Below are positions 17,633-26,844 of a DNA stretch of 64,000 nucleotides, piece after piece; position 1 is the first letter of the stretch, and each line of letters starts with the position of its first letter. The notes under the pieces are model-generated. The model searched no databases and was not told where the DNA came from. It worked only from the letters and a program-made list of their open reading frames with translations. The stretch is from Thalassolituus oleivorans MIL-1 (GTDB lineage: Bacteria > Pseudomonadota > Gammaproteobacteria > Pseudomonadales > Oceanobacteraceae): contig NC_020888.1 in NCBI RefSeq assembly GCF_000355675.1, forward strand, positions 2,312,883 through 2,376,882, given 5' to 3'. The position numbers were made by a program, and so were the translations under genes.

Positions 17633-18622
17633 ATGAAAAATATAATAAAAGGCGTAGCTGCCACACTGTGCTTATCTTGGATTTTACCGATATTTGTAGT
17701 CGACGCTGCCGCTGAAACAGCTCCAACGATTGAAAATATGCGTTACGGTAAATATAAAGAAAACGTCATGGATATTTATCTCGTTGACTCCGCGACTCCG
17801 GTCCCGCTGGCGATATTTATTCACGGCGGTGGTTTCAAGTCAGGTACTAAAACTCAAGTCGACGACACGGATGTTAAAGAAACGCTGCTAGCGGCCGGTA
17901 TTAGCGTTGCAACGATAGATTATCGTGTTACCGCCGATAAAGAATACACACTGGACCAAATCCTTCGCGAAGATATGACCTTAGCCGTGCAAATGCTGCG
18001 ACATAGAGCTGCGTCATTAAACATAGATCCTGCGCACTTTGCCGCTTGGGGCAACTCTGCCGGTGCCGGTGCTGCTTTATATCTAGGTGTTGCTGATGAT
18101 ATCGCTGATCCAACGAATACCGATCCAGTGCGTAGACAATCCAGTAAGATTCAAGTCGTTGGTCATCTTGCTGGTCAATCAACCTACGACACCACACAGT
18201 GGGCCAGTATCGTAGACGTTGATCCAAATTGGGCTGAGCTTTCTGAGTTTGAAGACGACTTATACTGGTTTAACGTGGATAGCCGCGACCAAATAACGCC
18301 CGAGATGTATGCAAAGGTCGATATAGCTGCTCTATTTACGGCAGATGATGCGGCTATTTATTCTGAAAAAACACCCGATAGATACGGCACTGATGCTGGC
18401 CCGATTAATTTAGATTTCGACTCCATTGTTGACGACGACGAACGCGAAGAAGCCAAACGAGCTGCGCGCGTACTGATTGCCCACTCCTCAAAACATGCGT
18501 CATTTATTGGCGAACACTGCACCGCAGTGGGCCTAACTTGTGAAATCATCACAACGATTGAACCCGGTCCCAAACGGGAACTGTCTGACTTCATGATTGA
18601 GCAATTGTTACCAACGCCGTAG
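17633..18622 (+). CDS. Exported alpha/beta-hydrolase (carboxylesterase-like)
   Basis: The 329-residue protein has an N-terminal signal peptide (MKNIIKG start, hydrophobic core, AAAE cleavage region). It has the oxyanion-hole motif IFIHGGGFKSGT (about 64-75) and the nucleophile elbow WGNSAGAGA (about 140-148) of the carboxylesterase/hormone-sensitive-lipase group. A C-terminal HSSKHASFIGEHC region may hold the catalytic histidine. ATG 17633 is chosen because GAGGG lies 8 nt upstream. It ends the rightward operon. A periplasmic esterase beside acyl- and sulfo-transferase genes could trim or edit ester groups on the glycan. Confidence 0.8.
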   Translation: MKNIIKGVAATLCLSWILPIFVVDAAAETAPTIENMRYGKYKENVMDIYLVDSATPVPLAIFIHGGGFKSGTKTQVDDTDVKETLLAAGISVATIDYRVTADKEYTLDQILREDMTLAVQMLRHRAASLNIDPAHFAAWGNSAGAGAALYLGVADDIADPTNTDPVRRQSSKIQVVGHLAGQSTYDTTQWASIVDVDPNWAELSEFEDDLYWFNVDSRDQITPEMYAKVDIAALFTADDAAIYSEKTPDRYGTDAGPINLDFDSIVDDDEREEAKRAARVLIAHSSKHASFIGEHCTAVGLTCEIITTIEPGPKRELSDFMIEQLLPTP

Positions 18623-18637
18623 CCGCTGAAATTTTAA

Positions 18638-19657
18638 TCACTGCCTACGCCGCCGTATCGCATCTTGTTGATAAGTGCGCGGCGTTTGGCCGGTGAGCTT
18701 ACGAAACGTTCGTGCAAAAGCCGCCTGTTCGGAATACCCCAGCAATAACGCAATTTCTGTTAACGTCAGCCTTTGCTCGGATAAATACTGACAAGCCAGC
18801 TGCAAGCGTAATTGCAATAATGCCTCTCTAAAATTGGTTCCCTGCTCTTCTAATCGTCTGACCAAAGTACGTTCCGACATTGCCAGTGCTTTAGCGACCC
18901 GCCCTACCTTTGGATCACTATTTTGTAACGCTCGTAGAAGTTCGGTATGAAATGCATGAATAAAATCCTCATCGCGATTTAACCCCGAAAGCAGACCCTC
19001 AGCTTGCTGCTCTAATAACCCGCGCAAGGCAAAGTCGAATTGTTTTACCGGAAGCTGAAGCGCACTTAAAGGCAGCCATAACGCATTGGCTTCTTTCTCG
19101 AAACAGACATCACCAGCGAGTGCCGCAACCAGTGCGGACGTATTTGATGACTCCTGCCAAAAAAAGTCCGCTCGAACGGCATTCAGATCCTCCCGCCCCG
19201 TCATACTGCGAATAAAGGTCATCATACCGACGATAAAGACTTCATCAGAGATCTGCGTCGACGCCTCATAATCTCGCGACCATACCAAGCCAACCGTGTC
19301 ACCATCGACCACTAATCGTGCTTTATCGCCATCGTGCAGCAAACGTTGATAACGCTCAAAACGCTGAAATGCCTCCAGCACGTTGTGACATGCTTGAGTT
19401 AAATAACCGATAACGCCTAAGTGTGAGGCCTTCACGCTTTCACCAACCAACACACTTACTGGTAAATCTGGGTAAATCCGCTGTAATTCATCAAGTGCTT
19501 GCCACCACTGCGTAAAGGTTAAACGCTTGTTAGCATCGAATCTAAGTAGGCGGCTATACAAGGGATTATTAAGATCACCACGCTGGCGCAAAAACTCGCA
19601 CAAAAGAGCAGCAAGGTCACCACTAACCGAAAGATGGGCAAGCGCCTGAACGGCCAT
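18638..19657 (-). CDS. AraC-family transcriptional regulator (OruR/ArgR-like)
   Basis: The 339-residue protein has an N-terminal Arabinose_bd-like domain (about 1-200) and a C-terminal AraC HTH pair (about 240-335), with VAKALAMSERTLVRRLEEQGTNF and LGYSEQAAFARTFRKLTGQTPRTY. ATG 19657 is preferred; the longer frame begins with TTG. It points away from the sterol-desaturase-like gene at 19779, with 121 bp between them, and may control that gene. It converges with the esterase at the end of the glycan operon. The effector is unknown. Confidence 0.88.
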   Translation of the reverse strand: MAVQALAHLSVSGDLAALLCEFLRQRGDLNNPLYSRLLRFDANKRLTFTQWWQALDELQRIYPDLPVSVLVGESVKASHLGVIGYLTQACHNVLEAFQRFERYQRLLHDGDKARLVVDGDTVGLVWSRDYEASTQISDEVFIVGMMTFIRSMTGREDLNAVRADFFWQESSNTSALVAALAGDVCFEKEANALWLPLSALQLPVKQFDFALRGLLEQQAEGLLSGLNRDEDFIHAFHTELLRALQNSDPKVGRVAKALAMSERTLVRRLEEQGTNFREALLQLRLQLACQYLSEQRLTLTEIALLLGYSEQAAFARTFRKLTGQTPRTYQQDAIRRRRQ

Positions 19658-19778
19658 AACAAATCCACATAGACACAAAATCGGCTTAAAGTATCAAAAA
19701 ACTGGCGTAAAAGATCAATAGTTATTTAAGAAACGATCATAAAATCATCGGTATCAAACAACAAATTAGGAAGTCAGC

Positions 19779-20633
19779 ATGCAAGATGTCATTCATGCGC
19801 TTATGTTCATCGCCGCTTTTGGCGTTATCTTTGGTGGTGTCATGCTCGGCGAATTTGCTTGGGCCAGACACAAAGGCAAAACCGGTGTCTATATCTGGCG
19901 CGAAACACTCGCCAACATGATGACGGGAGTTTCTTACAAGGTTGTCGATGGCATCGCCGTCGCGTTGTTTATTCAAGCCTTCTACCAGTGGGTTTATCAA
20001 TATGGCTTCCAATGGAATCCGGAATTAAGCCTCTGGAGTGTGTTGGCCATCATCGTATTCATCGATCTGTGTTTTTATTGCGCCCACGTTCTGATGCACA
20101 AAGTACGCTGGTTTTGGAATGTGCATGTTACGCACCATTCATCTGAGCATATGAACTTCTCAACCGCCTTACGCCAAAACTTCACCTTCGCCCTATCTGG
20201 TGGCTGGCTTGTGTGGTGGATACCCGCAGCACTCGTCGGCTTCGATAAAAATTGGACGTTAATAGCAATTGAAGCCAACTTGGTGTATCAGTTTTTCTTA
20301 CACACCGAACAAGTGCGTACCCTAGGGCCATTAGAAAAAATATTTAATACGCCCTCACATCACCGCGTACACCACGGCAGTAATCCAGCACAAATTGATA
20401 CCAACTTTGGCGGCGTTTTTATTATTTGGGATAAATTATTCGGGACATTTGTTGCCGAAAAAGACGCGGGGGAAATCAAATATGGCGTTACTCGTATGCC
20501 ATCAAAACCTTATAACGCATGGGATCTTCAAGTACACGACTGGCTAGCCATGTTCAGAGATATTCGCCGCTACAAAGACATACGCATACTGTACAAGCAC
20601 CCTGATTGGGTAAAGGAACACTACGGCGAATAG
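19779..20633 (+). CDS. Sterol desaturase/fatty acid hydroxylase superfamily protein
   Basis: The 284-residue membrane protein carries the three histidine boxes of the di-iron hydroxylase superfamily (PF04116): HVLMH (about 105-109), HVTHHSSEH (about 119-127) and HRVHH (about 194-198). Four or so hydrophobic segments surround them. Members hydroxylate or desaturate lipid substrates using oxygen and an electron donor. It is transcribed divergently from an AraC regulator and is convergent with phnE, ending 9 bp away. The lipid substrate cannot be deduced. Confidence 0.87.
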   Translation: MQDVIHALMFIAAFGVIFGGVMLGEFAWARHKGKTGVYIWRETLANMMTGVSYKVVDGIAVALFIQAFYQWVYQYGFQWNPELSLWSVLAIIVFIDLCFYCAHVLMHKVRWFWNVHVTHHSSEHMNFSTALRQNFTFALSGGWLVWWIPAALVGFDKNWTLIAIEANLVYQFFLHTEQVRTLGPLEKIFNTPSHHRVHHGSNPAQIDTNFGGVFIIWDKLFGTFVAEKDAGEIKYGVTRMPSKPYNAWDLQVHDWLAMFRDIRRYKDIRILYKHPDWVKEHYGE

Positions 20634-20642
20634 AAAAAAGGA

Positions 20643-22190
20643 TTAACGCACAGCCAAGTTGGCAGTCGTTAATCCCGCGCGTTGGCGCACACTGCGAGAC
20701 ACACTATCAACAACGATATTCAGCAAAGCGGTAATGAGAATTAGGAAAAAGGCTCGATCAAAGCGAATATCTTCAAACGCCGAATCAACATAAAAGCCTA
20801 ATGTGGCAATCCCTAAAATCCCCATAATGGCGCTCTCGCGCAGAATCACTTCCCAGCGATAAAACAAAAAAGCTAAAAATGCCGTGTAACGACGTGGCAA
20901 CTCTTGATAGACATAGCGATCCAGTGCGCGTTTGGCAAAGGCTTGAGTTGCATGCTCTTTCGCGTCGGCCTCGCTCGCATTCGACAATAAAAATACGATC
21001 AAACCGGCGTTATGAAAAGCGAGCGCTATGATCGCAGGAATAGCCGACGGCCCAAACAACAAAAGAAAGATAAAGGCCAACATCAATTCGGGCATCGAGC
21101 GTAAAAACAGAATCAAAAAACGGCTTGGCAAACGAATAGCATTTACCACAATCACTTTCGTCGCCAAGGGATACATCAATACGGTTAAAATGCCCGTGAG
21201 CACTAAGGCAAGCTGAGTTATCACCAAGGTCGTCCCGATAGCGGGCCAAGCCACCTGCCAAAACTGCTTATCTAACCAACTTAAGCTTGCGGTTAAATCC
21301 CCGCGTAAAAAAGCACTCGGCCAAATATCTTGGCTAAAAAACTGCCAAACCGTCGAGCCATAAACCGTAGGGCTTTCGGGCAATAACCAAATTGCGGCCA
21401 AGGCATACAACCACCAAAATCGTGGTTTTAGCCAATAACGTACCGTCGCGATTAACAATAAAAACAGCCAAAAAACACCGGCCGCCTCGCTGTAATCACC
21501 CTGCTTAAACGAACTTTCGAGAAAGAAGCCTAACGTCGGTAAACCAATAAAACCTAAAATCGCGCTCGAACGCAGCGCGCACTCAAAGCGATAACGCACG
21601 TAACCCGCCATTGCTCCATAGCTTTGCGGAATCAAGCCATACACATAACGACTTAACGCGCCCGCTTTTGGGCTCATCGACTGGGTGGGTAACTGCGATT
21701 GCTGTTCAAATATTTCGGCAAATACTTTGGCGAATACGCCGGTATACGGGATTAAAATCGCGAGTAGACCAGTCGTGGCACTTAACCCGAAGATTTGCAT
21801 AAACAGCAATCCCCAGAATATTTCGTGTACCGCCCGTATCGAAGCCATCGCCCAGCGTACAACACGAAAGCGAAATAACATGGCGAACACCACGCCCAAA
21901 GGCACCGATATCACCACCGCTAACAACGCAAAAGCGACGGTATGCCCCAACGCCTGCAGTAATTCGTTAATGGTTAAATGGGCAAAACTAGGGGTGATCA
22001 TTCCCCACGCAATATGAGAAAGCTCTAACCAAGGATCAACTGCATGCAATTGCAAATCGGCAAACGGCAGACATACAAGCGCAGACACAATAAAGGCGAT
22101 ACTCAGCCAGAATAATCGTCGCCCTGTACCTTGAAGTTGCATCGAGATGAAAGAAGAAGCCGACGCTAAATTACTCAGCGCCACTGGCAT
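20643..22190 (-). CDS. phnE: PhnE-like ABC permease, tandem fused two-domain form
   Basis: The roughly 515-residue protein consists of two homologous PhnE permease halves, each about 250 residues with five to six helices. The signatures recur: HEIFWGLLFMQIFGLSATTG with RYRFECALRSSAILGFIG in the first half, and YRWEVILRESAIMGILGIATLG in the second. Single PhnE proteins are about half this length, so this is a natural fusion. The start is ambiguous: ATG 22190 or GTG 22184, the latter with GAGGT at better spacing. Either way it overlaps phnC by 14-20 nt. It is the last gene of selD-selU-phnD-phnC-phnE. Confidence 0.85.
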   Translation of the reverse strand: MPVALSNLASASSFISMQLQGTGRRLFWLSIAFIVSALVCLPFADLQLHAVDPWLELSHIAWGMITPSFAHLTINELLQALGHTVAFALLAVVISVPLGVVFAMLFRFRVVRWAMASIRAVHEIFWGLLFMQIFGLSATTGLLAILIPYTGVFAKVFAEIFEQQSQLPTQSMSPKAGALSRYVYGLIPQSYGAMAGYVRYRFECALRSSAILGFIGLPTLGFFLESSFKQGDYSEAAGVFWLFLLLIATVRYWLKPRFWWLYALAAIWLLPESPTVYGSTVWQFFSQDIWPSAFLRGDLTASLSWLDKQFWQVAWPAIGTTLVITQLALVLTGILTVLMYPLATKVIVVNAIRLPSRFLILFLRSMPELMLAFIFLLLFGPSAIPAIIALAFHNAGLIVFLLSNASEADAKEHATQAFAKRALDRYVYQELPRRYTAFLAFLFYRWEVILRESAIMGILGIATLGFYVDSAFEDIRFDRAFFLILITALLNIVVDSVSRSVRQRAGLTTANLAVR

Positions 22191-22863
22191 CCACCTCGTA
22201 CATGGCATCGAGATGCGCCATGGTTAATCCGGCGCTCGGGCCATCAAACACAATGCGCCCTGCCCGCAAAGTAATAATACGATCAAAATGATTTAGGGCT
22301 AAACGGCGATTATGCAAACTCACAATCGCGGTTTCGTGTTGCTTTAACACCAAGGCCAGCAGCTCGTCGGCCTGCAATGGATCTAACGACGACACCGGCT
22401 CATCACCTAAAAACACCGGCTGTTGACGATACAGTGCACGTCCCAATGCCACTCGCTGCCGTTGCCCACCGGATAATTGATCAACCGAGGTAAACAACTT
22501 ATCGCGCAAGCCTAATTGGCGAGCCAAAACCTCGATCTCTTTTCTAGGTGCAGCAAATGGGCGCAATAAATTCACAAGATTATAGAGCGTAGAATGGCGC
22601 TCTAACCCGCCACTAAAAATATTGTTATACACAGACAACGAATCGACCAGCCCGCCATCTTGCGGACACCAAGCCGATTGCAAAGGAGAATTGTGATAAA
22701 GCAAATTCAATAAACTGGATTTACCCGCACCCGAAGGGCCGATTAAAGCGACCTTCTCGCCCGCTTTAATCGAAAGCGAAATATCACTTAAAGCAGCAGG
22801 CCCAGCACTGTGTGCCGAGCGTTTACCATAAGAAAATGTTTGCTGATCTAAGTGAAATATCAT
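22171..22863 (-). CDS. phnC: PhnC-like ABC transporter ATP-binding protein
   Basis: The 230-residue ATPase has Walker A IGPSGAGKSSLLN (about 38-50), the ABC signature LSGGQRQRVALGRAL (about 130-144) and Walker B VFLGDEPVSSLDP (about 151-163). It powers the fused PhnE permease whose gene overlaps its 3' end, and it lies 6 bp downstream of the PhnD-like binding protein gene. The subfamily imports phosphonates, phosphite or related oxyanions. Here the operon also encodes selenium-utilisation enzymes, so the substrate may be a selenium species. Confidence 0.88.
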   Translation of the reverse strand: MIFHLDQQTFSYGKRSAHSAGPAALSDISLSIKAGEKVALIGPSGAGKSSLLNLLYHNSPLQSAWCPQDGGLVDSLSVYNNIFSGGLERHSTLYNLVNLLRPFAAPRKEIEVLARQLGLRDKLFTSVDQLSGGQRQRVALGRALYRQQPVFLGDEPVSSLDPLQADELLALVLKQHETAIVSLHNRRLALNHFDRIITLRAGRIVFDGPSAGLTMAHLDAMYEVDASGAE

Positions 22864-22869
22864 CAGTTA

Positions 22870-23730
22870 TTAATCGTCGCCTAATAAACCAATCGCTGCA
22901 CCGGTTTCTTCAATAGGTGCGTAATCGCTATTTTTAGCCGGTACAAAGCTCTGACGCGGAAAACTAGCCAGTAAATCAGCATCGGTCATATTCAATAACG
23001 CCGCCGTTACTTTCTCTTTAAAGCCTTCACCGTAGCGCTGATCTACATCGCCACGAATCGTCCACTGATAATCCGGATAAGTCGGCGTAGTCCACAGAAC
23101 TTTAACTTTAGCAGGATCGACTTTGCCTTCGGCCAACTCGGTATCCCAAACGCTGTAGTTCACGGCACCCACTTCATAAGCACCCGATTGAACTTCCGCG
23201 ATGGTGCGGCTGTGATCGCCAGAAAAACCCACGCGCGAGAACACATCATCAGGCGACGCTTTAAACGCTTCACGAATATAAAACTCAGGCATCAAACGAC
23301 CAGACGTCGACCCTTTAGAACCAAAGGTAAAACTCTTGCCCTTAATACCTTTAGGAAATTCCTCACTCGCATTTAAATCAGCGCTAGTATTGGCAATGAT
23401 ATAGGTTTTAAAGAACTGATCTTCGTAACCTTGCGCAATGGCTTCCGAACCTGGCACCAACAGACGCGCACGCACGCCCGACAAACCACCAAACCACGCT
23501 AGCTGTACCTGATCGTTACGGAACGCAGTAATCGCCGCAGGATACGACTTAACCGGAATGTATTTAACATCTACGCCCAACTGCTCGGATAAATACGCAG
23601 CAACCTTGCCAAAACGTTCTTCAAGACGCGACTCATCTTCATCAGGAATAGCAGTAAAGGTAAAGGTCTCTGCATTCACTAACGTGCTTGCTGCCAATAA
23701 TACTGCCGCCGAAAGCCATTTTTTAAACAT
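22870..23730 (-). CDS. phnD: PhnD-like periplasmic phosphonate/oxyanion-binding protein
   Basis: The 286-residue protein has a signal peptide (MFKKWLSAAVLLAASTLVNA). The PhnD family pattern follows: TFTAIPDEDESRLEERF, the LGVDVKYIPVKSYPAAITAF segment, FTFGSKGSTSGRLMPEFYI and YEVGAVNYSVWD. A strong ribosome-binding site (AAAGGAAA) precedes the start. Only 33 bp separate it from the selU stop, too short for an obvious independent promoter. This implies cotranscription with selD-selU and suggests that the ligand may be selenate, selenite or another selenium compound. Phosphonate or phosphite remains the family default. Confidence 0.86.
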   Translation of the reverse strand: MFKKWLSAAVLLAASTLVNAETFTFTAIPDEDESRLEERFGKVAAYLSEQLGVDVKYIPVKSYPAAITAFRNDQVQLAWFGGLSGVRARLLVPGSEAIAQGYEDQFFKTYIIANTSADLNASEEFPKGIKGKSFTFGSKGSTSGRLMPEFYIREAFKASPDDVFSRVGFSGDHSRTIAEVQSGAYEVGAVNYSVWDTELAEGKVDPAKVKVLWTTPTYPDYQWTIRGDVDQRYGEGFKEKVTAALLNMTDADLLASFPRQSFVPAKNSDYAPIEETGAAIGLLGDD

Positions 23731-23763
23731 GTAGAATTTCCTTTTTATTTCCGTAATAGAATC

Positions 23764-24876
23764 TTATCTAGACCCTGAGTTATTAAGTAAGTAATCACGT
23801 ACTTCATTAGCAGAACCGCGAAATACAATACGCTCTGCCTTTTTATTTAATTGATAATCGTACATAGGATCGTAATACAGCTCTAACATGGGGCGAATCC
23901 AATCGCGATGCTGGCTATTATCACCGGCTTCATGCGCTGCAATTGCCGCCTCTAAAATAGCCGAGATTTCCGCATGACGAACACCTCCTAAACGCTTGCG
24001 CACACGCTGCATAGAATCGCGCAGATCCGCAGCAAAACCAGCAAAGCCTAACTCTTCACCCTCTTGCGCTTGCCACTCGCCGAGCTTATGCAAAATATAA
24101 TTATTAAAACTGTGCTCTACGCGATCTTCTAATTCGGCATCCACCACAACCACACCCGAACCTTCCATACGCGCACGTAAAACTGCAGGTAAGGCACAGC
24201 GGCCAATGAGCAGACTTTCATCTTCCAAAATAATCGACGCCGAATCATTACCCGCTAAATCATGATCTTTGCGTAATAACTGAATCGCTAAATTATTTTC
24301 AAAATCAATTTGCGAAGGCTGCCCCGCCGGACGCTTGCCAAACGTGCTGCCACGATGATGGGCCAACCCCTCAAGATCAATACTATTGGGCAAGGTATTT
24401 AATAAATCAGTTTTTGCACAACCCGTGCGGCCCGATAAAATAATGGCCGAACGCTGATCGACAACGCGCTCTAACGTATTAATTAAAAAACGCCGCATGG
24501 CTTTATAGCCACCGGTAATACGTGGATATTCGCAACCGGCCTCGGCCAACCAGCGCTGGGTAATTTGGCTACGCAAACCACCCCGAAAACAATACAAATA
24601 CCCATCGGGATTCGCGGCCGCAAAGGCCAGCCACTGTTGCACGCGCGCTTCTTTTACAGCGCCAGACACTAACTCGTGCCCAAGCTTAATCGCTTCGTCT
24701 TGGCCTTGTTGCTTATAACACGTACCGACTTTTGCACGCTCGGCATCCGTCATTAACGGCAAACTCACCGTGTGCGGAAATGCACCTTTGGCATATTCCA
24801 GTGGCGCACGGGTATCCATCATGGGCGTATCGCGCAAAAAAATGGCGCTAAAATCGTTTGTATCAGGGCGACTCAC
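23764..24876 (-). CDS. selU: tRNA 2-selenouridine synthase
   Basis: The 370-residue protein has an N-terminal rhodanese domain with the catalytic cysteine in [12 protein letters not shown] (about Cys96) and a C-terminal P-loop domain with [14 protein letters not shown] (about 144-157), the domain order of SelU/MnmH (YbbB). It converts 2-thiouridine in the tRNA wobble position, via a geranylated intermediate, to 2-selenouridine using selenophosphate. Its start overlaps the selD stop by 4 nt, so the two are translationally coupled; selD makes its co-substrate. Confidence 0.93.
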   Translation of the reverse strand: MSRPDTNDFSAIFLRDTPMMDTRAPLEYAKGAFPHTVSLPLMTDAERAKVGTCYKQQGQDEAIKLGHELVSGAVKEARVQQWLAFAAANPDGYLYCFRGGLRSQITQRWLAEAGCEYPRITGGYKAMRRFLINTLERVVDQRSAIILSGRTGCAKTDLLNTLPNSIDLEGLAHHRGSTFGKRPAGQPSQIDFENNLAIQLLRKDHDLAGNDSASIILEDESLLIGRCALPAVLRARMEGSGVVVVDAELEDRVEHSFNNYILHKLGEWQAQEGEELGFAGFAADLRDSMQRVRKRLGGVRHAEISAILEAAIAAHEAGDNSQHRDWIRPMLELYYDPMYDYQLNKKAERIVFRGSANEVRDYLLNNSGSR

Positions 24877-25937
24877 GCCAGCACCTCGATGCGTGCTGAA
24901 TTGTTAGTGTTGGTGGCCACGAGCTCACCAATACAACAACAAGGTAACTCGTGTTGCGCTAATACCGCCTCTACCGCACTCGCCTGCTCTGGACGCACCG
25001 CCACCAGCAAACCGCCACTGGTTTGTGGATCGCACAATACTGCACGCTGTTCATCGCTCAGCGGCGCAAGCTTATGGCCATAACTCTCAAAGTTACGAGT
25101 CGTACCGCCGGGCAAACAGCCCAACGCTATATAATCTTTTACTGGGCCAAGAGTTGGGACATCGCCATAGCGCACCACCGCGTTCACACCGCTGCCTTCA
25201 CAGATTTCTAACAAGTGCCCCATCAGACCAAAACCGGTGACATCGGTAATGGCCTCAACACCCTCAATAGCCGCGAAATCCGCACCGGCTTTATTCAACT
25301 GGCACATCACATCACGCGCTAAAAATTCGTGCTCTGGCTTTAGCTTCTTCTGCTTCTGCGCCGTGGTTAATACACCCACACCCAACGGCTTAGTGAGATA
25401 CAAAACACAACCCGCAGACGCGGTATTGTTTTGTTTAAGACGCGATTTTTCGACGATGCCCGTTACCGCCAAACCAAAAATCGGCTCGGGCGAATCAATG
25501 CTATGGCCACCCGCCAACTGAATACCGGCATCCATACACGCCTGACGGCCGCCATCGACCACCTGCTGAGCCACCTCAGGCGGCAACACATTGATTGGCC
25601 AACCCAAAATCGCAATCGCCATCAACGGCTTGCCGCCCATGGCGTAGATATCGCTAATGGCGTTGGTCGCCGCGATACGGCCAAAATCGAACGGATCATC
25701 CGCAATCGGCATAAAGAAATCGGTGGTGCTTAAAATTACCTGACCGTTACCAATATCGTACGCCGCCGCATCATCCTTGCTGCTATTGCCCACCAGCAAG
25801 TTGGCATCCATAGGAATGTTCAACTTTGACACCAAAATGCTATCCAGCACCTTAGGCGAAATCTTACAACCGCAACCCGCACCGTGGCTGTATTCGGTTA
25901 AACGAATAGGATGGGACGTAACCGGCGTGTTCGACAC
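24873..25937 (-). CDS. selD: Selenophosphate synthetase (Cys form)
   Basis: The 354-residue protein begins with the SelD signature [19 protein letters not shown], with the active-site Cys at about 22 and Lys at 25. [42 protein letters not shown] and [13 protein letters not shown] follow. SelD makes selenophosphate from selenide and ATP. The active-site residue is cysteine, not selenocysteine. No selA, selB or selC is in the window, and the immediate partner is selU, so at least the selenouridine branch is served. The gene leads the selD-selU-phnDCE operon. Confidence 0.94.
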   Translation of the reverse strand: MSNTPVTSHPIRLTEYSHGAGCGCKISPKVLDSILVSKLNIPMDANLLVGNSSKDDAAAYDIGNGQVILSTTDFFMPIADDPFDFGRIAATNAISDIYAMGGKPLMAIAILGWPINVLPPEVAQQVVDGGRQACMDAGIQLAGGHSIDSPEPIFGLAVTGIVEKSRLKQNNTASAGCVLYLTKPLGVGVLTTAQKQKKLKPEHEFLARDVMCQLNKAGADFAAIEGVEAITDVTGFGLMGHLLEICEGSGVNAVVRYGDVPTLGPVKDYIALGCLPGGTTRNFESYGHKLAPLSDEQRAVLCDPQTSGGLLVAVRPEQASAVEAVLAQHELPCCCIGELVATNTNNSARIEVLA

Positions 25938-26042
25938 AAAAACCTCAAAGCAAGAATATCTGAGGCCGCATGATACCTGAGAGGGAGGGCAAAATGTAGG
26001 TGACTAGACCCAAAGAGAATATGAACAAAAACGCTCTTTTAG

Positions 26043-26462
26043 CTATAAGAGCTCGGGATTAACCCCATTACTGCGCAGCCAGCCTTCATCTAGCTGCCAC
26101 TTCACACTAGAAACCGCATCAAAGCCCATAACGATACTTCCAGCCTTGCTTTGTATCTCGGCCATTCGCTGCTGAGCTGCGAACATTTCCGGCGCACCGA
26201 CGGGCACCCCTTTTAGCTCTGGAAATAACAGCACCAACGCCTGCGAAGCCGCAAACGCAGGCGAACGCGGCGTGCCCATCGTGGCCACCCCATTCTCAAC
26301 CTTAAATACCCGAAAACGATAAGGATACGCCGCCACCTCGGCATTGTTACTCAAAGCAGAATTCAGCTTCGCAACCTCGGGGCTTTCGTAAAAATACCAA
26401 ACCAACCCGATAAGCAGCAGGCTACTCAGCACGATTAAATAATTACGGGTAAATTTATCCAT
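26043..26462 (-). CDS. Hypothetical single-pass membrane protein
   Basis: The 139-residue protein begins MDKFTRNYLIVLSSLLLIGLVWYFYE, one N-terminal membrane anchor or uncleaved signal. A soluble region of about 110 residues follows that I do not recognise. ATG 26462 is chosen because the longer frame adds a non-conserved-looking 14-residue extension. It runs leftward, upstream of the selD operon, with a 105-bp gap, and could be independently transcribed. It has no recognisable catalytic motif. Confidence 0.6.
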   Translation of the reverse strand: MDKFTRNYLIVLSSLLLIGLVWYFYESPEVAKLNSALSNNAEVAAYPYRFRVFKVENGVATMGTPRSPAFAASQALVLLFPELKGVPVGAPEMFAAQQRMAEIQSKAGSIVMGFDAVSSVKWQLDEGWLRSNGVNPELL

Positions 26463-26670
26463 GGGGTTTTGGCCTTTTGTTTGATACCTGAGTATACCGC
26501 CCAAAGATTCTGCATCCTATGGGTACACAAGTTTAAAATTAACGGCCAACTCACACTGTTAGGATGTTCTTGGACTGACGACGGCAAGCTTAGGTGCTGT
26601 CATTTTGTAAGAGCGAAACTTTTTCGCGAGATACATTGCTCGTTACGCGTATTTATTTACCTGCTAGCAA

Positions 26671-26700
26671 TTAATACGGCGCCATTAACGTAAGATCATC
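26671..26700. repeat. 30-bp direct repeat, copy 1
   Basis: This 30-bp sequence, containing TACGGCGCCATTAACGTAAG, is identical to 27696-27725 in the same orientation. In both places it forms the last codons and stop of a leftward gene. A 14-bp part (CGCCATTAACGTAA) recurs near 50634. The flanks outside the 30 bp differ, which suggests a recombination junction. Confidence 0.8.
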
Positions 26701-26844
26701 GGTTTGGCGCACACCAAAGAAAGCCGACTCATCCACCAATAACGCCGTCGTGCATCCACCGACAAAAGTAACCTCAGAAAGAAGATCATCCAAAGCCAGT
26801 GCAATATTCTTCAACTGAGCAATATTGATATCGTATGCGCTCAT
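26671..26844 (-). pseudogene. Truncated AbiEii-like nucleotidyltransferase toxin
   Basis: The 57-codon frame reads like the N-terminus of a nucleotidyltransferase of the AbiEii/MNT type: EVTFVGGCTTALLVDESA followed by FFGVRQTDD, where a full-length protein would continue with the catalytic DxD region. Instead it ends in the unrelated tail DDLTLMAPY, encoded by a 30-bp sequence that also ends the gene at 27696-28259. Its ATG overlaps the stop of the upstream HTH gene (ATGA), the usual antitoxin-toxin coupling. The catalytic core is missing, so this is a dead toxin remnant. Confidence 0.65.

Noticed and set aside
24873-25937. Selenocysteine-containing SelD
   Set aside because: The active-site position is a cysteine codon and no in-frame TGA needs recoding.
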